A stretch of DNA of 64,000 nt. Source: Mortierella sp. BCC40632. Its lineage: Eukaryota; Mortierellomycota; Mortierellomycetes; Mortierellales; Mortierellaceae. Of this stretch, positions 23,026-32,092 are shown one piece after another (within the stretch, counting starts at the first letter, position 1; the number at the start of each line of letters is the position of its first letter). Under the pieces are notes generated by a model. That model saw only the letters and a program-made list of their open reading frames with translations, made no database searches and was not told the DNA's origin. Location: NCBI GenBank assembly GCA_011634665.1, contig WAEK01000005.1, forward strand, positions 1,993,001 to 2,057,000, in the 5' to 3' direction. The position numbers and the translations under genes are program-made.

Positions 23026-23930
23026 TCATGCCTCAAAAAATTATATCTGATCGAGACAGCAAATTTACCAACAAGTTTTGGCAGGAACTCCATCGCCTCA
23101 TGGATGTCAAACTGGCACTGCCTACTGCATTCCACTCGCAGACAGATGGACAGACCGAACATGCCATCCAGACACTATCTGTTATGCTACGGGCCTATGC
23201 AGATGAAAGGCAGACAAACTGGGATATCTTGTTGCCATCCGTGAAGTTTGCTTACAACAACTCTGTTAATCCCACGACCGGTTTCTCTCCATTCTTCATG
23301 AACTATGGTTTCCACCCCGTGTTCCCGCTTCCCTCCTACAACCCCCTACATCATCGGTACCAAGCGTGGAGGACTTTGTCAAAGATCAACACCATGTACT
23401 CATGGAGACCCAGGAGAACATTCGTCTCGCCCAGGAAAGACAGGTGTGGAATGCAGATCACAGGCAAAGAGACCATGATTTCAAAGTAGGAGACAGAGTT
23501 ATGCTGAACGCTGAAAATATCACCTTACCCAAGGACACAGGAGTGAAGACCAGAGCTCAGAAACTACTCGCTCGATTTATTGGACCCTTCACTATCATCG
23601 AACAACACTCCCCTGTTGCCTTCCGTCTGGAGTTACCACCTATGTACAAGATCCATGATGTTTTCCACGTGGATAGATTCCGACACTACCACGAATCACC
23701 CGAAGAGCTTGGACTGCGAGCACCACCCCGACCTGACCCTGAGTTGATCGACAGCGAAGAAGAATACGAGGTAGAGAGAATCCTCAACTACCGCTTGTAC
23801 CGCAGGCAGCACCAGTTTCTCGTCTTATGGAAAGGATTCAACAGTGAAGATGCAACATGGGAACCAGCTCGCAACCTCGACCACTGCAAAGAGACTGTTG
23901 ACAGATACAAGCAAGAGCACGGACCGAACT
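23026..23930 (+). pseudogene. Integrase-chromodomain fragment, frameshifted
   Basis: The frame from 23028 encodes the integrase catalytic core from the second catalytic Asp region to the Glu (DGQTEH). Homology then moves to the frame used from about 23366 to 23930, which carries the GPFTII..HVDRF integrase C-terminal segment and a C-terminal chromodomain. The shift between frames lies at about 23365-23380. Confidence 0.8.
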
Positions 23931-23931
23931 T

Positions 23932-23973
<42 letters not shown>

Positions 23974-24481
23974 GAGAGAGAAGGGTGATGGTATGGCATC
24001 ATGTGATGTCTTGACATCCAATCAGAAATCGACATGTCATCAGGATGCCGGAATCAGATGTACAAAACACGGATGGATGCTGAGATCGACAAGAACCTCC
24101 TTCTCTCTTTCCCCCCTCTCTTCCACCACCCCTACCAGCAACAATTTTTCCCCCTCCTCCAGGCACACACATACACACAATGGCCTCCTCTCCCGTCCCA
24201 ACGACACCTGCCCCCCTCCCAAAGAAGGCCAACCCCCCCCGCGGAGTCGGTGCAGGCGCAGACCGAACCACTCCAGCAACCGGAGCAAAACCACCCGACA
24301 GTAGAGAGACAATGGAAGTATTTGGCGGAAACCCAGTACATCCGTAGACCATTGTCCCTCGGAAGGTTGTTGCTTGCAATGGAGGATGAGCTATCATTCT
24401 CTCGATCCATGACCATGAAATACAAAAAAACATGCGACAAGGACATGGATAAGGCTGAGACGTTTTCTCGAGAAATGCAGA

Positions 24482-24741
24482 GGGTTTTCTGGAACGTGTA
24501 GCTTCTACCGCTAGGTGTTCCTTGAGAAGTAAAAGAAGGAGAACAGAAATCAACGACCTCGCCCTCATGTATTTCCCGGAACAAGTGGGCACAAAAAGAG
24601 CCCGAAGAGACCGCGCACTGACATACCAGGAGCGACAACTGACAACTCGAGCTCTTTGGGAGACACGTGGAGGCTTACAAAGCCAACACCGCCCTGCTCA
24701 AGGAACACCTAGCGGTAGAAGCTACACGTTCCAGAGAACCC
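24482..24741. repeat. 45-bp inverted repeat (hairpin-capable) flanking ~170 bp
   Basis: Arm 24482-24526 is the reverse complement of 24697-24741 with one mismatch. The loop contains retroelement-like DNA. The second arm ends 40 bp before the 71-bp LTR-like element, so it may reflect a local inversion inside the element. Confidence 0.85.
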
Positions 24742-24781
24742 TCTCCAGAGCTATTGTAATTAGACTTTATAAATGGGAAGG

Positions 24782-24852
24782 TGTAGTTGTATAAATACCT
24801 CTCCCTCTCCCTCTAATGAACGATAGCTCTTTCTACGACTCTTGCTGTTGCA
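24782..24852 (+). mobile_element. 71-bp LTR-like fragment (TG...CA), copy 2
   Basis: Identical in layout to 14095-14165 and 31211-31281, and sits at the 3' edge of the chromovirus remnant. This supports its origin as an LTR or LTR end of that or a related element. Confidence 0.6.
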
Positions 24853-25180
24853 CTGACCAACAGTCCTACACATCCAGAAACGCCTTTGACTTTTATCCCA
24901 CAGTGCGCCCCGGCATGACTTTAATCCCGCATTTCACCAAGGGCCACTTTTATCCTCCTAGTACGCCCGGTATGACTTTTTGACCTCACTGTGACCAGTA
25001 CGACTTTTTCGTCTTCACAACTAACGTCAGCTCTGGTGCTGGATCCTCGCCTTCCCCTCTAGCCTGTTACTCATCTCTCTGTATACGAAAAGGTATGGAG
25101 ACAAACAAACTGGATGAGGACAACTCAGTAACACGTTTTTCAAAAGCAGAAAGCACATTTTATTGAGCTACAGCGAAAGA
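24853..25180. other. Short intergenic stretch downstream of the CRN pseudogene
   Basis: Contains a short imperfect direct repeat of the type GCCC-GG-(T/C)ATGACTTT (about 24907, 24965). No gene is visible. Confidence 0.4.
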
Positions 25181-27739
25181 TTAGCTTCGTTGCTTTTTGA
25201 AGCTGTTGTCATCGTTGCTGTCATCGTCGTCAACAGAGCGCTTTCGAGCATTCTTGAGTCGGTCAATAAAACCTACATGATCCTTGGGGAAGATATCGCC
25301 GAAATTGTAATCGCCTATGTTGATTACCACCTACTGAACATCACTTGTGTCCTTCGGGAGTCCTGAAGGTGCCAGAAGTTTGTCACTCCACTTGGTAGGG
25401 TATGTAACAATCATGCTGATGTAGACATTGTCAGGGCAGAACTTGCGGAAGGTCTTCACGTGTGCCTCGATTTTGGGTGCCGAGACCGTGCTGAGTGCCT
25501 CATTCCAGTCCTTCCCTGAAATGTGGGACGACCCTTGATGCAGCTTCATCTGAACAAAGACAGGGACCAATCGAGCACCATTGATCCGAATAAAGAAAAC
25601 CAAGTCCGGTCCCGATGGCTTGGACTTGAGGAAGAAAAATGGAGCGACTGGCATGTTGTTGCGAGTTGACTGGTGGTTGATATGAGCGTCCATGAAATCC
25701 TCCATTGACACCGTAGAGTGAGTCGTGCCTTGTTCGAGTCCAGGCTCTCTCCACCCAACAATCTCCACCTTACTGACGAGAGCTGGACACATGTCAGCAA
25801 TGGGGGGTTCGTGTGGCCAATCCGATAGGGGTTGTTTGTTGAATGTCTCACTAAAAACACTCATCATGAACCGCTCAAACACACATCCTTGATCAGAGGT
25901 CGTTGCTTTTACCATCAGTTTCCGGATTTCCTTCTTGAAATAGAGATCCGCGGCCATGAAATAGTTCTCCACAGCTTTGGAAACGAAGGGCTCGTCCAAA
26001 ACGGTAGTGGGCTTACCCGAGATGATTTTGATCCGACCAAACGCATGCTCCACCAACTGCGGGTCTACCTCCTTGAGGACAAGATCGTGACTCCCAAACA
26101 TGCATCTCTGGTACATTAGGAGACCGAGTATGCTCTCGATAGAATCCGCAAGTCGATGTTTGTATTGGTTGTGTTTGTCGTGAAGACGCCTGATCTCGTA
26201 GCAAATGTTGCCTTTGATGTGTCGATTTGCCCAAGATACTAGCCTATTCTCAGCATCTTCGATGGTCTTCCTCCATGTACCAGGGTCGTTGTTTTCAATA
26301 ATCCTCTCTATAGACAGAAAGACATTAAGGTTGCAGGTGTTGAGCATACTGGACATGAGATCATCTTGGCCTCTCCAATCATGCTAGTATCAAGTTAACA
26401 TACTAATTGCCTCAATAGCAGGACGATAGCGACCCGTAAACTTTTCGTACAGCATGTCGACTGCTTCTGGTGGGAGTTGATCCTCTAGAGCCAATTTGGA
26501 CTGGTCGTCTTTCAGACAAGTCTGCGCCCGAGAAATGTAGGCTGTGATCGAGTCCTTGTCAGTCCAGCCTGGGAATTCCAGGAAATCGAATGGAGTGGAA
26601 CTATCTTTCAGGTCCGAACCAGAACTCTGAACTCAGAAGAGCGTAGCAATGCTAAGTCCTGTGCCGCACGTAACTAGAGTGAGCTGATGCTGACCGATGT
26701 GTCGGAACGCATGGAGGATAGGTGAAAGCAATGGCCGAGCAGGGTTCACAAAGTCTGACTCTGATTTGAACGAGTCGTTGAAACTGTCGCCCAGAATCTG
26801 TGCCTCGTCATTGATGATCAGAAGTCGGGTATTATCCTTGGTCTTTGGTAGACATCCACGGTTGACAAGACATGCTTTGGTATCCGCGTGTATGTTACGA
26901 ATCAGTAGTGAGAGAGGGAGTAAGCCGTGATGCTGAAGTTCAAGAAGTTTGGTAAAGAGCGAGTTAAAAATGTCCTCCAATAGAACATGGGGACACACTT
27001 GAAGCAGAGCCCAACGTGCATTGGTAAACGTGTCACCACAGCCAGGGACGCTTAGACAGTACCTGAAGACAAGAAGCCGAGAGAGGAATAGCAACTGTGT
27101 AATCTTCTGTGCAAAATGGTTGTTGGTTTCAAAATCTACGACAGTAGAAGTGTCCTGGAGATCCTTTAAGCGTTGGCGGACGGTGTTGTGAAGTGTCATC
27201 ATATCCGCAGAACCCCAATCGTCATCAGCGGCATTGAAGTAGAATCCCCAGTGTTGAGAGAGAAGCTCAATCACAACGCGAGTTTAGCCACAGCCTATGC
27301 CAGTTCAGTTGAAGAAAGTATTGATCAGGAAGGCAATTGACATGAACATTGTCGCTACAGACTGTGCATTGTCGAGGGCATCATGAATTACCAGACACGC
27401 CAAAGATGGGTATGTTGAATCGATTGTTCTCATCTACAAGCTTGAGAATGGATCCGGCTGTGAGATTCCTTGACACTGAATCGGGTTTGGAAGGGTCAGG
27501 GAGGTCCATGAATAGAAGACTAGGCCGGCTTGTTGGTGCTTTCCCTAGTCCTCGGCGCCATGCTCTAGGCAGTCCTTGAATGTTTCCTTTGGTGGTTGGA
27601 AGTTGTCCTTGGTCATTCACAAACGCGTCAAGAAACTTGGCCACATCTGATCCTGGTGCAAAGAATTGGTCCCTGATTGCTTTGATGTCGACATGGAAGT
27701 CACCTAGTCAGTTAAGTGGAGAATATGTGATGTTAGAAC

Positions 27740-27773
<34 letters not shown>

Positions 27774-28120
27774 CGCGTATGCATATTACCTTGGGGGGGA
27801 GGGCGCTGCACGATGATGTGGATTGTCTTCTTCGGTGGTGCTTCTGGAAAGGCATCAGTAATGTCATCTGTCTCATCGAGCTCCTCTTTCAACGGAACAT
27901 CAGCAAGCCAGATTTCCTTGCGGTCCTTCTTAGGTAGAACAGGAACAGAGACGCGCCATAGAGAGAGCTCAGCAGCAGTGACATCGTCGAAGCGTGGAGA
28001 CTTCTCAGTCTTGATGAGCTTCTTGAGGCCATCAACAGTGTCATTGAGAGGAATCTTTATGGAGAACGCGTTGGCCTCTCCATCAACAAGACAGAATAGG
28101 GTTAAGGTGGTGGTTGTCAT
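25181..28120 (-). pseudogene. Crinkler (CRN) effector: header, STAND-type NTPase and nuclease-like domain, three in-frame stops
   Basis: Four exons (28120-27790, 27703-27392, 27294-26404, 26307-25181) splice phase-consistently into one 886-codon frame. Codons 1-110 are the ubiquitin-like CRN header ending in HIIVQRPP (101-108). The P-loop follows as GVSGCG, but codon 218, where the invariant Walker A lysine belongs, is TAA (27284-27286). Walker B is LLIINDEAQ (372-380) and a TCGTGLS segment is near 423. Codon 435 is TGA (26633-26635) and codon 837 is TAG (25331-25333). The C-terminal part has PD746...Q764-x-K766, a PD-(D/E)XK-like signature with Gln for Glu, and a basic/acidic tail (RKRSVDDDD...KKQRS). 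No indel breaks the frame. CRN proteins are cytoplasmic/nuclear effector or conflict proteins; this copy is probably inactive. Confidence 0.85.
27743..27773. repeat. Poly-A run inside CRN intron 1
   Basis: About 31 uninterrupted A on the plus strand, which is a poly-T tract in the sense of the pseudogene intron. Confidence 0.9.
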
Positions 28121-28689
28121 GTTGTGGAGAATTGATTGAAAGGCTTGATGCAAAAGAGAAGGTGAGTAAGAGAGAGGTGAAGAGAGATGTAAAGAAAAGA
28201 AGGAAGAAAGATATGGGTCTGAGGATACAGGTGAGAAGGCGGAAATGCATGTTTACGAAAAGTCGCATCGTCTATCAAGGAAAAGTCCCAAATTGTATTT
28301 TCAGGACCAGCCTGTGCCTGAAATTATTTTGGACCGTGCACACACACGCGTGAACTATGTCTCGGTTTAAGTGGCAAAGGTAGTGGGGGAATGCATGCAT
28401 AGTGGTAAACAACACAGTATTTCCTTATTGCATGGAAATAAGGGTTACATGTCCCCCTCTTTTTTTTCGCAACAACATCGTTCCCTCGCAACATCATTCC
28501 TTCGCACTATCTTTACCGCCCCTGCACTATAACTCGTGCTCACCTTGCGGCTGTATAGACTCCTACTCCTGCATTTACCAATGTCCTCCAAGGTATGGGT
28601 TACGCGTGCTGGAATGAGTGAAAATTGAGAAAGAGCAGCATGGCGAAACAATGTGGACGATGGGGCCCCCAACTCTCCTAGCCAGACAC

Positions 28690-29180
28690 TTGGGAGTGCT
28701 CTGTGGATGGATATGCACATGCGCGAAGCGGAAAACGCGATGTGTGAAGCCGTTCTACCCACCACGAAATGCAATCATTTCGCAACCAGCTTTCATTCTG
28801 TGATGGCAAGGGATGAAGCTTGGTGTGGATAATGAAACAAGTAGTGCCTCTTCTTGTGTAATAGAGCGCTCCATTCTCTTTCCACTCGTCATGTTTCTCG
28901 TGATTTTGATTGGACAAGGCTCCCAACACTCTTGGTCAGACTCTTGGGGAAAGCTTTGAGGGCTGCTATGCACATTTTCGATTTTGATGAAAATGGGTGA
29001 AGCTGTGGTCCACGCGCCAGTTTGTAGCTGTCAGGATTCCCTGCATATGACAAGTGGGGAACGACGATGATGGGCCTGGATGCTGGTAGTGCGTCTTCTG
29101 GCGTAATCTGAGCGTGCAGTCTCTTGATCGAATCATTCTCAGACGTACTTTAAAAAGTTGTCGTCAACCATATCCACGTG
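28690..29180 (+). repeat. Diverged ~250-bp tandem duplication
   Basis: TTGGGAGTGCT...TATGCACAT...TGTGAAGC (28690 on) matches TTGGGGAAAGCT...TATGCACAT...GGTGAAGC (28944 on). GTAGTGCCTCTTCTTGTGTAAT (28841) matches GTAGTGCGTCTTCTGGCGTAAT (29086). The offsets are 254 and 245 bp. Confidence 0.55.
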
Positions 29181-29483
29181 AACTTAACATTATTTTTCTG
29201 TGCTCGAGGTATTCACATAGACTCCTCGTCAGCAAGAAGAGGTCGCAGGCTCTGTCGACTTCAGACACTTCGTAATGGAACAGATGCTTTTAGCAATCTT
29301 GTAGTTAACACGCTCAGTCTTGCACGCCCTTTAGCTTGATCCTCACATTTGCTACTACACCCTTCTTCATCACAGCCTCGACGCCTACCCCTCTTTGTCT
29401 GGTCGTTTCATTGCTCATTTTTTACCGCTAAAAGGTACATTGGAGTGTTGTTTGTTTGGGAGACTGTAATGAATTAACCTGTC

Positions 29484-29826
29484 GACACTTCTTGCCTCCA
29501 CAGCGTGTTGCCGTGGGGGCCATGTCAAAAGCCACGACTTTCCTTTGAAGGGCATCTCTTCCTTGACTCCCCTGTGCTGTCTTGGGAATTGTCAAAGTCC
29601 GGGTGTCTCATTGGACCGTGAGCCAGTCGACAGGTCGCAGATTGGACCTGTGAACAACACTTCCTGCCTCTATGGTGTTTTGCTACGGAGGCCATGTCAA
29701 AGCCACGACTTTCCTTTGAGGAGCCTCTCTCCCTTGACCCCCATGCACTGACTTGGGAACTATCAAAGCTGGGATATCTCATTGGACCGTGCGCCTGTTG
29801 ACACACAATCAGCCGTTGCCAATTGC
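29484..29826 (+). repeat. Tandem ~172-bp upstream repeat pair of module gene 3
   Basis: ACACTTCTTGCCTC at 29485 recurs as ACACTTCCTGCCTC at 29657 (172 bp). GCCATGTCAA-AGCCACGACTTTCCTTTGA and TCATTGGACCGTG also recur at the same spacing. The unit resembles those upstream of 8473 and 13240. Confidence 0.8.
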
Positions 29827-29946
29827 TTATTTTTAGATCGCGCCTCTCGAAAGTAATGAAGTTAACAAATTCTCTTCTCTTGCTTTCGTGTGAGATGACA
29901 AATCTCCTATCACTAGTCAACCCACACCCCCGTACCGGTTTTCAGC

Positions 29947-30888
29947 ATGGCAAGTTTCTCAGATGAAGAGCTTGCATGGATCGCTGGAGGAATGGACAAG
30001 TCTCCAGGTTCATATTTTGAAACATTTGATATCTCGGACAGGCAACGCGGTTAAATAAGATATATTCGACTTATTCAAGCAGCAGATTTGGACGATGTCA
30101 TAAAGAAGAGACTTGTAAACAAGTTCGAGATCTGGAAGAGAGACAAGGCATCAGAGTTCTGGCTTTGCCGCCGCGCGCGAATTGCAGCAATAGACACTGC
30201 CACAGTCTTAGTCGAAGGATCTGTACCGTTTGCAGAAGTTGCGATACTTCAAAATGCCTCAGGTAAAATATTACGAGATTTTTCACCATCCATAACGAGG
30301 TCGTTGATGTTCGATCCTTTATTTCGTTGAATTGCGTGTTTAAACTGAATGGTGACACTCTTGCAATTATCGACATTACATTTTTTTTAACAAAACGGCC
30401 CTTTCATTTTGTCGGTCATTCCGTCTGTGACTTCAAGCAGACCAGCGAAAGCAGCATGGGAAGAAGGTTAGTGTTTTAGCCCAAATCCAGAGGTAGTCCT
30501 GATATCCATACTAGCATTATAGCCATCACACTGTGGGTCTTTTGTAATAATTATTTGAGCGCAACCTTCTATCTTCTTAATAGATTGTCAGGCTGCAATC
30601 TAGTTCATCGTCTACACCATACCCAACTGAGATGGACGACACCTGATGTCACTGAAAGCGCAGCGCATGCCTCTACAGCCGGGACATCATCACCATCCTC
30701 TGTCGCGCAACCTTTAGGACTGCAATGTGGCGTTACTTCGCCCTCAGAGCCGTCTACAAAGAAGAAGAGAGTACAGTATCGGACTGAAGAACCGTGGCGC
30801 TCTCTGACAATTTCGCTGATCAAAATTGTAGATACTTTTCAATACTAACGCTGTCCTAACGCCCTCCACCTTTTCAGAGTAAAGAGCG
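29947..30888 (+). pseudogene. Third module-family gene, nonsense codon at position 36
   Basis: Exon 1 is 29947-30262 and ends in phase 1, exactly as in the two relatives. It aligns over its whole length (DEELAW, DKSPGSYF, FEIWKRDKASEFW, VPFAE), but codon 36 is TAA (30052-30054), where relatives have the first residues of the TAH-RY block. Downstream exons are uncertain: a short one ending before GTTAGTG near 30470, and an open Ser/Thr-rich stretch from about 30600 to 30845 that sits in another phase. No nuclease-like domain follows; at 30889 the block shared with 13774-14958 begins. Considered a degraded family member. Confidence 0.65.
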
Positions 30889-32092
30889 GGACGCCGTGGG
30901 ACAGAGAAAACAGGCATCTCTCATCCCTTATTGTGCTTTTCTACAGGTAGCAATTTTTGTCCTACCAAAGAGAGGATCCAACTCTGACCTCAATTAACGA
31001 GATTATGAAAAATACTTCACTTACCCAATAAACATTTCTCTCTAGTATCTCTCTAAACATACCAGGACTCGCACCATCTGATTACTGCTCTCCATCTATC
31101 CAGTACAAGCGCTGTGTCAACTTGTATTGCTCTCCCCACACTCACCCTCTATTCTTCACTCTTTTGGTCACACTGAGAATTTGGTGAATCCATTTAGAGA
31201 AGGGACTGACTGTAGTAGTATAAATACCTCTCCCTCTCCCTCTAATAAACGATAGCTCTTTCTACGACTCTTGCTGTTGCAAGGCAGCAAAGGAATTTTC
31301 AATCCCCCGGCCTTGATCACGCTCAACCTTGTTAACATTCTTTTTGGCCCCTGCCCCTCCCCCCCCTCAATACTCTCTCTTTGCCTAGGTCGCACGAACT
31401 AGTGGCCCTGAACCCACTAGAACATGCGGTTGCTTTTCAATCCACTTTTTTTTATTCAAAGTATGAAAAAATAGGCGTCTCCATCGTCATACTCTCACTT
31501 TTATATTTTATATGTTTGTATCTGTCCAGCCGCATCAAATGACGCTCTGTCGCCGAGCATGCCGATGTCCTCGATCAGGATCCAGGACACCAGCCATTTC
31601 CTAATCCATTCCACGAAGCACCAGAAAAAGAGATTATAGAAGGACAAATGATGAGTGTTCAGTTCGCACAGCAGTAGGCTTTCTCTTCATCTCGCCAATG
31701 CTTAAAAAGATTTCTTACCAGCAAATCACGGTCAATATCTTGCTCTCCAGCACTTCTCAAGTGGATTGTGGCCCGTTTGTTGGCCTCACGTCGTTCAAAG
31801 TCCCACTCTCTCTGTTGCCTCACTTTGGCTTCTGGTCCTCCTAGTCCCCATACTTCACAATCGACAATCTCAAACTCGACTTCAAATCCTTGGTGCCGAG
31901 CCCCTCCTGCGCTCTGGTATACATTGCCTCCTGCAAAGTCTTGGCGATATGATCCATACTGCAGATTGTCGTCCATATACAACATACAACTATCAGACTC
32001 GTGGCCACCAAATCCTATACCAGCATTCTTGTGGAAATGAATAAAGTGTCTGTTTGGGGCGTTGCCTCCCGATCCTGTACCAGATGATCTCG
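30889..32092. repeat. Segmental duplication copy B (partner 13774-14958)
   Basis: Holds the native 3' end of the RTC5-like gene and its downstream flank, so B is the source or the intact counterpart. The left boundary is GACGCCGTGGGACAG at 30889. The right boundary is within the TLDc coding region. Confidence 0.92.
31211..31281 (+). mobile_element. 71-bp LTR-like fragment (TG...CA), copy 3
   Basis: Lies inside segmental duplication B, in the 3' flank of the TLDc gene; same sequence as 14095-14165. Confidence 0.6.

Larger units (their letters stand above)
22201..24346 (+). mobile_element. Truncated Ty3/gypsy chromovirus remnant
   Basis: Order on the plus strand: an aspartic protease-like frame (22201-22530; ILFDGGAEGN active-site region, LILGKPWL downstream), a short pre-RT stretch with several stops (about 22570-22770, FPDVFPETV), then no reverse transcriptase or RNase H. 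Integrase resumes at about 23026 (SDRDSKFTNKFW, DGQTEHAIQTL), frameshifts near 23370, and continues as the integrase C-terminus and a chromodomain (about 23366-23930; LVLWKGF...ATWEPARNL). It ends in T9A~29, followed by a Pro-rich open stretch from about 24180. With the RT deleted and frames broken, the element cannot be autonomous. Chromodomains of this class normally target integration to heterochromatin. Confidence 0.85.
28121..29946. other. Intergenic between the divergent CRN pseudogene and module gene 3, with two repeat pairs
   Basis: No gene supported. A diverged duplication of about 250 bp spans about 28690-28930 and 28944-29180. A clearer tandem pair of about 172 bp lies at 29484-29826, directly upstream of the start at 29947. 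Confidence 0.55.

Noticed and set aside
26380..26404. A 20-nt intron between GTATGT and ACTAG in the CRN pseudogene
   Set aside because: Too short for a fungal intron. The acceptor at 26308 gives a 96-bp intron and a continuous frame.
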